A stretch of 5,424 bases of DNA, from positions 1 through 5,424 of the forward strand of contig JAGCTA010000063.1 in assembly GCA_017963875.1 (NCBI GenBank), given 5' to 3'. Shown here piece by piece: positions 1 to 5,424 of the stretch. The first letter of the stretch is position 1; every line of letters begins with the position of its first letter. This DNA is from Victivallales bacterium. GTDB taxonomy: Bacteria > Verrucomicrobiota > Lentisphaeria > Oligosphaerales > Oligosphaeraceae. The notes beneath the pieces were generated by a model. That model saw only the letters and a program-made list of their open reading frames with translations, had not been told where the DNA came from and did no database searches. Made by a program: the position numbers and the translations under genes.

Positions 1-175
1 CTCGATGTGGACAGGACGCCACATTATGCGTGTCCAAAAGGAAATCGCCAGCCATCCTGACGCTCCGCCAATTATCGTTCCACGCCTCGCGGAATCCATC
101 ACGCTCCTGCCGTGCTGACTTGCAATGAGTCAAAAACTGCATCATTATTTTTGACTCTTCATTTAGCATTGTCAT
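1..175 (-). CDS. Possible divergent gene, 5' end only (partial)
   Basis: An open frame runs from an ATG at 175-173 leftward through 58 codons without a stop and leaves the window. It reads MTMLNEESKIMMQFLTHC at the start and later contains a Trp-rich stretch (REAWNDNW). I recognise no family. In favour: a TATACT box lies just upstream on the same strand (190-185), a short GGA lies about 5 nt before the ATG, and the composition is protein-like with few rare residues. Against: that box would leave an almost leaderless transcript unless a later ATG (169, 145 or 142) is the start, the first 19 codons are AT-rich and contain a perfect inverted repeat, and a competing plus-strand frame covers 2-118. 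If real, it is transcribed away from the paralogous pair and could be its regulator, but nothing in the visible part shows a DNA-binding domain. Confidence 0.38.
   Translation of the reverse strand, partial: MTMLNEESKIMMQFLTHCKSARQERDGFREAWNDNWRSVRMAGDFLLDTHNVASCPHR
2..118 (+). CDS. Alternative reading: C-terminal tail of an upstream plus-strand gene
   Basis: A plus-strand frame enters from the left edge and is open for 38 codons until a TGA at 116-118, ending ...RLAESITLLPC. GC content falls from roughly 55-60% before ~118 to about 30-35% after it, and this coincides with the stop. A perfect inverted repeat begins 9 nt later and could be a transcript-end hairpin. These points fit the end of a gene followed by an intergenic region. 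The tail is too short to assign a family. It is mutually exclusive with the minus-strand ORF over the same bases. I cannot decide between them from this window and give the minus-strand reading a slight edge. Confidence 0.27.
   Translation, partial: SMWTGRHIMRVQKEIASHPDAPPIIVPRLAESITLLPC
127..157. repeat. Perfect 10-bp inverted repeat, 11-nt spacer
   Basis: The left arm GAGTCAAAAA (127-136) is exactly complementary to the right arm TTTTTGACTC (148-157), around the spacer 137-147. It lies in AT-rich DNA about 90 bp before the first large gene. It could be a regulator's operator, a hairpin ending transcription of an upstream plus-strand gene (no T-tract follows the outer stem, so not a classic intrinsic terminator), or chance within the start of a minus-strand gene. 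The repeat itself is directly visible; its role is inferred. Confidence 0.6.
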
Positions 176-184
176 ATTTTCCAG

Positions 185-190
185 AGTATA
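185..190 (-). promoter_or_regulatory. Possible -10 box for divergent transcription
   Basis: On the minus strand these bases read TATACT, one mismatch from TATAAT. No good -35 hexamer sits 16-18 bp upstream (about 207-214 reads T-rich only). Transcription from here would start very close to the minus-strand ATG at 175. It is relevant only if the divergent ORF is real. Confidence 0.25.
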
Positions 191-202
191 GTTTGCCCAA
201 AC
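191..202. promoter_or_regulatory. Short palindrome overlapping the putative -35 box
   Basis: GTTTGCCCAAAC has 5-bp complementary arms (GTTTG at 191-195, CAAAC at 198-202) around a central CC. It covers the proposed -35 element of the paralog operon and lies next to the minus-strand TATACT, which is a position from which a repressor could control both directions. It is short enough to occur by chance. Confidence 0.25.
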
Positions 203-222
203 AATTCAAAACATTCTATATT
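193..222 (+). promoter_or_regulatory. Putative sigma70-type promoter of the two-gene operon
   Basis: TTGCCC (193-198, 4 of 6 matches to TTGACA) is followed after 18 bp by TATATT (217-222, 5 of 6 matches to TATAAT). Transcription would begin near 229, giving a 5' leader of about 20 nt that contains the Shine-Dalgarno site. The surrounding DNA is markedly AT-rich compared with the genes. Nothing comparable is seen in the 24-nt gap before the second gene, so this would be the promoter for both. Promoter consensus in this lineage is assumed to be like the standard bacterial one. Confidence 0.45.
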
Positions 223-235
223 CATACTCAACCAC

Positions 236-240
236 AAGGA
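236..240 (+). promoter_or_regulatory. Ribosome binding site of gene 1
   Basis: AAGGA lies 8 nt before the ATG at 249. The spacing fixes the start there rather than at the second in-frame ATG (261), which would be 20 nt away, even though the latter would give a typical MKT-type signal peptide start. Confidence 0.65.
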
Positions 241-248
241 ACGCAACC

Positions 249-2804
249 ATGACTCGTCAAATGAAAACCATCGTGGCACTTCTGGCAATTATGACAACGT
301 TGCTACTAGCGCAAAGTGGCAAGAACTTCGCATTCAACGGAGACTTAAAACTTGAGGCATTCGGCCAAGTCATCGGATGGATCACCCCGCCCGCGCCATG
401 GACTGCCTACCATGCGGACGGTGGCCCGAACAACATGCCGTATGTCGCCATGCGTCCTGGAGGCGATGACGATTATGAAAACAAACTGCGCCTGAAATAT
501 TTATGGCTCACGCCTGGCGAGAAGTTCCACCTAAGTGCTTTCATCCGAACAAAAGACTTCTCGGCAAAGCGTGGCGAACTCTTGCTTGTCAATGCGCCAT
601 GGTATGACGAAACAGGCATCAAGAAATTCCCTGCCAACACCAACGGCTGGCAGAAGTTCGAGATGGACGTCGTTTGCCCGAAAGCAGGCATTCACGGCTA
701 CGACGTCGTTCTGCTTCTCATTGGCCAGCGCGGCGAACTGGATGTTGCTGACATTCGCCTGACCGCGCTCTCCGCCGAAGCGGAAGCGAAAAGCGTCTCT
801 CCAGAAAAGATGCTTCTGGAAACGCCCCGCCTCATCCCATACGGACGCTCCTTTGACGAAATCCCCGCCGATAAGCCAGAAATCTCTTTTATTTGGCATG
901 GCGTCATCGATGAAAATTTCAAGGAGGCTGACTGGTTCTCAGATGCCGTCGATAACAACGGCAAATCTGTCACCATGCAAACTCCATTCGAGACTGGAAA
1001 GCCTTTTGTCCTTCCGCTCCAAGGAATTGCGAAAGGAAAACAAAACATAAATGTCCGAATCGTCTCGCACAAGGACGGCAAGGTTGGATACATGGAAACA
1101 TTCGTCGTCAATGTCCGAGACATCCCTGCCGACAAGGACGTCACCCAAGGTGTACGCTTGAACAACTTCACAGTCGAACTGGCAAACAAGCCCATCAAGG
1201 CGGGAGAGCAGTTCTCCTTTACATTAGCACATGACACATGGGTATATATCACACTTAAGGACACTCCAAACGACAAACCTTTCGGCATTATCTTGGACGG
1301 AAAAGCCGTCGGCGTTGATGAATTGACACGATTGCCCGAGGCCTTCAGGCTGCTTTCCGCAGGCACGCATACGGTCTCGGCAAACTGGGACGATACGCTC
1401 GTTATCCGCACCATCGCCGAACTCTTTTCCTGCGGCATGAAACAGGGGCCTGACATCGCCATCTTCCCGCCGTTTGACTGGGAATTTACGAAGAAATACG
1501 CTCTGAAGGCCGTCACGACCCTCAACCGTGGGTCGTATGTGAAAAATGGTCGTGAATTTGTGGACGCCGCGCACCGCACGGGTCGCCTCTGGCTCGAAGA
1601 CATGTATATTGCACACTGCAAAAATCCTGAGCAGATGGAAAAGACCATGGTTGCCCAAATGAACAAACTCGAATTCCGCGACGGCAACACAACCAATGAA
1701 CTTGACTACTGGTGGGACTCAATGCGATTCTACACGCCGTTGCTCAAGACGTTTAAATACGACCATTCCAAACTCATCTATACATGGATTGGAGGCTCTG
1801 CGCCATTCACGCCATCCATGCACCAGGACTTCATCGGAGCCTGCCTCAACGCCAGCAACGGACGCGGAAAAATCCTTTGCGAGACCTACATGTTCACCAA
1901 GGCGACGGAAGAAGCCGCTCGCAAGGAAGTTCTTGACTTCCTCGTACCAAATATCACGAACTCATGCAACTATTTCCCCGCCGACGAATACCGCCGCCGT
2001 TCTGGAGTCATTCTCGGCAACTTCAACCAACTGAACGTCATCACTGTCGAACACCACCCGCAAGTCGATTACAAGTATTTTCTTGACATGCAGATAAACA
2101 TTGTCGCAAATGAGCCGATCTTCAAGGGTATCGGCGTTCTCGGCTATTGGGGGACGCATTACGCTGACGAAGAACTCTACCGTTGGAGCCATGAACTGCT
2201 TCGCCACTATGTTGTTGAAGGCAAGAAGGAAATGCTCTCCAAGAAATATGGCTTCACCTACCTGACGCCCCACATCGTCAACAATGATTTTTCAGACGGT
2301 CTGAACGTCTGGACAATTGAAAATGCGGCTGAAAAATCCGTCACAACAGAGACTTGCATGGGCTATGCCAGCCGCAGCCAGGGCCGCTATATGGTTCCAA
2401 GAGGCTGCGGGGACACCGTCTGTGTCATGCACAGGCAGGATGGCAAAGCAAACCGTGTCTCGCAGGTTGCGAAAGACCTCGTGCCTGGCAAACAGTACAT
2501 GTTGCTGTTCTCCGTCGGCGACTACGATGACCTGAAGGCAAAAGAACACAAAACGCGCCAAGATGGCTTTGACGCGATTCTTGAAAACGCAGAAATCCTC
2601 CCCGAATCAACGGTCTATGTCGATACGCGGAGCAAAGGCAAGTATGATCGCAACCACAATGTCACGCGCCCTAACATTCACCGCATCATTTTCAAGCCGA
2701 AAGCCGCCACGATGAAAATCACGTTTACCGATGAAAAGGCAAAGCCTGGTGAGAACCTCATGTTCAACTATGTGCAGGTCAAGCCGTTCTTCCCCAAAAA
2801 CTAA
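249..2804 (+). CDS. Secreted multidomain putative glycoside hydrolase / carbohydrate-binding protein, paralog 1 (851 aa)
   Basis: Exported protein of unassigned family, probably acting on extracellular or periplasmic glycans. Residues 1-21 form a Sec signal peptide (MTRQMK, a hydrophobic run, then LLA|Q; no lipobox Cys). Residues ~23-174 resemble a CBM4/9-type beta-sandwich: NGD start, LTPGEKFHLSAFIRT strand pair, NGWQKFE, and closing DVADIRL. Residues ~195-292 and ~299-395 look like two beta-rich Ig-like segments; the second contains LPEAFRLLSAGTHTV. Residues ~402-670 look like an alpha/beta (TIM-barrel-like) domain beginning GPDIAIFPPFDW and containing TTNEL (E484), KILCETY (E545), VEHHP (E601) and IGVLGYWGTHYADEELYRW. 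E484 with E545 or E601 are candidate catalytic acids, by analogy with NE motifs of retaining hydrolases. Residues ~675-851 form a second CBM4/9-like sandwich (NNDFSDGL, LVPGKQYMLLFSVGDYDD), with a possible C720-C725 disulfide. It is the first gene of a pair with its downstream paralog. Gene and export calls are firm; enzymatic activity is inference, and a purely binding or structural role is possible. Confidence 0.9.
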   Translation: MTRQMKTIVALLAIMTTLLLAQSGKNFAFNGDLKLEAFGQVIGWITPPAPWTAYHADGGPNNMPYVAMRPGGDDDYENKLRLKYLWLTPGEKFHLSAFIRTKDFSAKRGELLLVNAPWYDETGIKKFPANTNGWQKFEMDVVCPKAGIHGYDVVLLLIGQRGELDVADIRLTALSAEAEAKSVSPEKMLLETPRLIPYGRSFDEIPADKPEISFIWHGVIDENFKEADWFSDAVDNNGKSVTMQTPFETGKPFVLPLQGIAKGKQNINVRIVSHKDGKVGYMETFVVNVRDIPADKDVTQGVRLNNFTVELANKPIKAGEQFSFTLAHDTWVYITLKDTPNDKPFGIILDGKAVGVDELTRLPEAFRLLSAGTHTVSANWDDTLVIRTIAELFSCGMKQGPDIAIFPPFDWEFTKKYALKAVTTLNRGSYVKNGREFVDAAHRTGRLWLEDMYIAHCKNPEQMEKTMVAQMNKLEFRDGNTTNELDYWWDSMRFYTPLLKTFKYDHSKLIYTWIGGSAPFTPSMHQDFIGACLNASNGRGKILCETYMFTKATEEAARKEVLDFLVPNITNSCNYFPADEYRRRSGVILGNFNQLNVITVEHHPQVDYKYFLDMQINIVANEPIFKGIGVLGYWGTHYADEELYRWSHELLRHYVVEGKKEMLSKKYGFTYLTPHIVNNDFSDGLNVWTIENAAEKSVTTETCMGYASRSQGRYMVPRGCGDTVCVMHRQDGKANRVSQVAKDLVPGKQYMLLFSVGDYDDLKAKEHKTRQDGFDAILENAEILPESTVYVDTRSKGKYDRNHNVTRPNIHRIIFKPKAATMKITFTDEKAKPGENLMFNYVQVKPFFPKN

Positions 2805-2815
2805 CTGACAATCCC

Positions 2816-2823
2816 AAGAGGTG
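2816..2823 (+). promoter_or_regulatory. Strong ribosome binding site of gene 2 in the 24-nt intergenic gap
   Basis: AAGAGGTG contains GAGGTG, a 6-nt perfect match to the anti-Shine-Dalgarno sequence, and ends 5 nt before the ATG at 2829. It looks stronger than the AAGGA of gene 1. The gap 2805-2828 has no promoter-like or hairpin sequence, so gene 2 is probably translated from the same mRNA with its own efficient initiation. Confidence 0.7.
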
Positions 2824-2828
2824 CCCCC

Positions 2829-5381
2829 ATGAAAACAAAAGCATTGTCTTTTCTGGCGATGTCTGCATTGTCAATCGTGCTTCTGGCGCAGGACGGCAGG
2901 AACCTTGCCTACAACGGTGATTTCAAGGTGTTTGAAGCGGAGAAGGTTAGCACATGGGTAACACCGCCACAGCCATACGTGACATGGCACAAAGACGGAG
3001 GCCCCGACAACCTGCCGTACGTCGCCATGCGCTTCGGTGGAGATGATGAATACGAAAACAAACTTCGCCATAAATATGTCCAACTCGTCGCAGGGGAAAA
3101 ATACCATTTGAGCGCATACGTTCGCACGAAAGACTTCTCCGCGAAGCGTGGAGAACTCCTGGTCGTCAACATCCCATGGTATAACGAAGTCGGCATCAAA
3201 AAGTTCCCAGCAAATACGGATGGCTGGCAGAAGTTCGAGACGGACATCGTTTGTCCCCGCCAGGTTGAAAAGGCTGGATATGACATCGTCGTACTCATCA
3301 TCGGCCAACGTGGTGAATTTGACATCGCCGACATACGCCTGACAGCGCTAACCGCAACCGCTGCAGAGAAAAGCGTATCTGTCGGAGACACGATTCACAA
3401 GACGATTCATTTGATTCCATACGGCCGCTCATTTGACGAAGTGCCCGCAGACAAGCCTGAAATCACACTTGTATGGCACGGTCAGATCGGTGACAACTTT
3501 AAGGCGGAAGACTATCTCGTTGAGGCAGTTTCCTCAGACGGCGCATTCAAGAGCCCCCGCATCCCTTTCTCTGTCGGCAATCCGTTTGCCATTCCCTTGC
3601 TTGGAATTGTCAAAGGAAAACACGAACTGAAAATCCGCATCGTATCAAAAGCACACGAAACCGTCGGCTATGAAGAGACGTTCGCCGTCAATGTTCGCGA
3701 CATACCCGCCGACAAGGACGTCACCCAAGGCGTACGCCTGAACAACATGACGGTGGAACTCCTCAACAAACCCGTCAAGGCTGGTGAGCCCTCCACCTTT
3801 ACGTTGGCGCATGACACATGGGTTTACCTAACCATCAAAGACATTCCAAATGACAAGCCCTTCGGCCTGATACTCGACGGGAAGGCCGTCGGCATCGAGG
3901 AATTGACAGGCCTCCCTGAGGCGTTTCGGCTACTATCCGCTGGCACGCATGCCGTTGCGTCAAACTGGGACGGCACGCTCGTCGCCAGAACCATTCCCGA
4001 ACTGTTCTCCTGCGGCATGAACCAGGGGCCAGACATCGCCATCTTCCCGCCATTTGACTGGAATTTCGCCAAAAAATACGCTCTGGATGCCGTTACCACG
4101 CTTAATCGTGGCTCTTTTGTGAAGAATGGCCGCGAACTCGTGGACGCAGCCCATCGCTCTGGGCGCATCTGGCTTGAGGACATGTATGTCGTCAATTGTA
4201 AAGACTCCAACGACATGGCAAAACTCATGGAGAGAAAAATGGCGGCACTGGACTTCCGCGACGGCAATACCTCCAACGAGGTCGGCTTCGGCTGGTATGT
4301 CATGAACTACTACACACCCGCACTCAAGACATTCAAATACGACCATTCCAAACTTATCTACACATGGAACGGCACAACTCCGCCATTCTCCAAAATCCAA
4401 GACCAGGATTTCATTGGTGCCGCGTTCAATGCTGGCAACGGCCGCGGGAAAATTCTCCATGAAGTCTATATGAAGACAAAAAACAGCGAGGAGGAGGCAC
4501 GTAACTATGTTCTTGGAGAACTCCTGCCAGTCATTTCGACCTGCAAGATGATTTATCCTGACTACATCCGCCGCGCAGGCATCATCCTCGGCAACTTCAA
4601 CCAACTGAACGTCATCACGATTGAACACCACCCGAAAGTCGATTTCAAATACTACCTTGACTTGCAGTGGAACCTCGTCGCCAACAATCCAGAGTTCGAG
4701 GGCATCGGCGTCATAGGCTACTGGGGAACGAACTATACAGACGAGGAGTTGTACCGCTGGTCGCACAGGCTGCTTCGCCACTACGGCGTCGAGGGCCGCA
4801 GGGACATGCTTTCGGCACGCTATGGTTTCACATACATCCCAGGGCATATCGTCAACAATGACTTCGAGGACGGCTTGAGCGGCTGGACTGTCGAGTCTGC
4901 GGAAGACGGATCCATCTCAATACAGAAATTCAAGGGGTACGGCCTGCGCAACCAGGAGCGCTGGTCCAGCCCATCGGGCTGCGGCGACCAATTCTGCGTT
5001 CTCAAGGCAGTCGCAGGCAAGCCAAACCGCGTCTCGCAGATAGCCCAAAATCTCGTGCCTGGCAAACAATACATGCTGCTTTTCTCCGTCGGCGACTACG
5101 ACGACCTGAAGAAACAGGTGCTGAATCCGCGCCGTCTGGGATTGGATGCCATACTGGAAAATGCTGAGATTCTTCCTGAATCGACCGTATATGTCGATTC
5201 AAGGCAATACGGCAAATACAAGCACAACCACAACGTGGCGCGTCAGAACCTCCACAGAATCATCTTCAAGCCAAAATCCTCCACGATGAAAATCACGTTC
5301 ACGGACGCAAAGGCAAAGCCAGGCGAAAACCTGATGTTCAACTCTGTCCAAGTCAAGCCGCTCTTCCAGATACAGGAGTAA
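2829..5381 (+). CDS. Secreted multidomain putative glycoside hydrolase / carbohydrate-binding protein, paralog 2 (850 aa)
   Basis: Full-length paralog of the preceding gene with the same order of parts. The signal peptide is residues 1-20 (MKTKALSFLAM..., LLA|QDG), followed by a CBM4/9-like sandwich ~22-174 (NGDF, LVAGEKYHLSAYVRT, DGWQKFE, DIADIRL). Beta-rich segments span ~195-292 and ~299-395. The barrel-like domain covers ~402-668, with TSNEV (E484, same residue number as in paralog 1), KILHEVY (E545), IEHHP (E599) and IGVIGYWGTNYTDEELYRW. A C-terminal CBM4/9-like sandwich covers ~673-850, with a C718-C723 pair. Residues 295-455 are about 80% identical to paralog 1 by hand count. The segment at ~200-290 and the stretches just after E484 and near residues 520-530 are much less conserved. 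Two codons are missing relative to paralog 1 between residues ~570 and 590. No frameshift or internal stop is seen, so both copies look functional. Substrate and activity are unknown; a related but shifted specificity is my inference. Confidence 0.9.
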   Translation: MKTKALSFLAMSALSIVLLAQDGRNLAYNGDFKVFEAEKVSTWVTPPQPYVTWHKDGGPDNLPYVAMRFGGDDEYENKLRHKYVQLVAGEKYHLSAYVRTKDFSAKRGELLVVNIPWYNEVGIKKFPANTDGWQKFETDIVCPRQVEKAGYDIVVLIIGQRGEFDIADIRLTALTATAAEKSVSVGDTIHKTIHLIPYGRSFDEVPADKPEITLVWHGQIGDNFKAEDYLVEAVSSDGAFKSPRIPFSVGNPFAIPLLGIVKGKHELKIRIVSKAHETVGYEETFAVNVRDIPADKDVTQGVRLNNMTVELLNKPVKAGEPSTFTLAHDTWVYLTIKDIPNDKPFGLILDGKAVGIEELTGLPEAFRLLSAGTHAVASNWDGTLVARTIPELFSCGMNQGPDIAIFPPFDWNFAKKYALDAVTTLNRGSFVKNGRELVDAAHRSGRIWLEDMYVVNCKDSNDMAKLMERKMAALDFRDGNTSNEVGFGWYVMNYYTPALKTFKYDHSKLIYTWNGTTPPFSKIQDQDFIGAAFNAGNGRGKILHEVYMKTKNSEEEARNYVLGELLPVISTCKMIYPDYIRRAGIILGNFNQLNVITIEHHPKVDFKYYLDLQWNLVANNPEFEGIGVIGYWGTNYTDEELYRWSHRLLRHYGVEGRRDMLSARYGFTYIPGHIVNNDFEDGLSGWTVESAEDGSISIQKFKGYGLRNQERWSSPSGCGDQFCVLKAVAGKPNRVSQIAQNLVPGKQYMLLFSVGDYDDLKKQVLNPRRLGLDAILENAEILPESTVYVDSRQYGKYKHNHNVARQNLHRIIFKPKSSTMKITFTDAKAKPGENLMFNSVQVKPLFQIQE

Positions 5382-5424
5382 GTTGCACGGGGGCATAAGA
5401 TTGACGTAAAAAGTTTTTCATTGC
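5382..5424. other. 3' flank after gene 2, no gene or clear terminator
   Basis: Forty-three bases follow the TAA. No GC-rich hairpin with a T-tract is evident. AAAAAGTTTTT (5408-5418) is only a short A/T palindrome. TTGACG (5401-5406) resembles a -35 hexamer whose -10 would fall beyond the window, so a further promoter may lie just outside. Whether the operon continues cannot be told. Confidence 0.4.

Larger units (their letters stand above)
249..5381 (+). repeat. Tandem gene duplication, period 2580 bp (then 2574)
   Basis: The starts at 249 and 2829 are 2580 bp apart, and matching codons remain at that offset through much of the first ~500 codons (for example the PADKDVTQG segment at 1131 and 3711, and E484 at 1698 and 4278). 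After a two-codon deletion in copy 2 the offset is 2574. A one-codon gain and loss near the N-terminus cancel out. The duplicated unit includes the whole gene; the upstream flanks of the two copies are not alike. Divergence at many third codon positions shows that the duplication is not recent. Confidence 0.9.

Noticed and set aside
127..180. Repeat at 127-157 as a CRISPR unit or mobile-element end
   Set aside because: There is only one copy, no regularly spaced repeats, no transposase in the window and no target-site duplication.
698..1696. 332-codon open frame on the minus strand inside gene 1
   Set aside because: It is antisense to a strongly supported gene. Its translation is Ser/Arg/Pro-rich, with no signal or domain, and the matching antisense frame in the paralog (3824-4303) gives a similar string only because the sense genes are homologous.
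261..2804. Alternative start of gene 1 at the second ATG (MKTIV...)
   Set aside because: It would also give a good signal peptide, but the AAGGA site is 8 nt from the ATG at 249 and 20 nt from this one.
3960..4847. 295-codon open frame on the minus strand inside gene 2
   Set aside because: It is a shadow of the sense codons: its translation is Val/Asp/Ala-rich with no recognisable domain, it has no ribosome binding site of note, and it lies entirely within a conserved sense gene.
5408..5418. AAAAAGTTTTT as a terminator hairpin of the operon
   Set aside because: The stem is only A-T pairs with a one-base centre and cannot form a stable hairpin; no GC-rich stem precedes the T-run.

Overview
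The window (about 50% GC in the coding part) is dominated by two head-to-tail paralogous genes of 851 and 850 codons on the plus strand. Both encode large, apparently secreted multidomain proteins. Each has a Sec signal peptide ending in LLA|Q, an N-terminal CBM4/9-like beta-sandwich, two further beta-rich (Ig-like) segments, a central alpha/beta region that looks like a glycoside-hydrolase TIM barrel, and a second CBM4/9-like sandwich at the C-terminus. I do not recognise a named family or a gene symbol. The architecture and phrases such as 'RHY.(V)EG...LS.(K/R)YGF.Y...HIVNNDF.DGL..WT' remind me of large uncharacterised secreted proteins from Lentisphaerae/Kiritimatiellae/Planctomycetes (the PVC group). 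My best guess is therefore a polysaccharide-degrading PVC bacterium, perhaps a gut Victivallales-type organism. This is recalled resemblance, not a database result.

Layout. Positions 1-248 form the upstream flank. Its first ~118 bases are GC-rich and coding-like, and they can be read either as the 5' end of a divergent minus-strand gene (open from 175 to the window edge) or as the last codons of a plus-strand gene (stop at 116-118). From ~119 to 248 the DNA is AT-rich and regulatory-looking: a perfect 10-bp inverted repeat (127-157), a small palindrome (191-202), a plausible sigma70-type promoter (193-222) and a Shine-Dalgarno site (236-240). Gene 1 occupies 249-2804 and gene 2 occupies 2829-5381. 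Only 24 nt separate them, and this gap carries a strong ribosome binding site but no visible promoter or terminator, so they are very likely one transcript. The last 43 bases hold no recognisable gene or clear terminator.

How they fit together. The two starts are exactly 2580 bp apart, and the reading frames stay aligned almost codon for codon, so the pair is a tandem duplication. Scaffold segments are about 80% identical by hand count. Short segments near the presumed active-site cleft (around the conserved NE motif and the following aromatic loop) differ sharply. The simplest inference is two co-expressed exported proteins acting on related but not identical glycans. No transporter, sulfatase or confirmed regulator is visible to narrow down the substrate.
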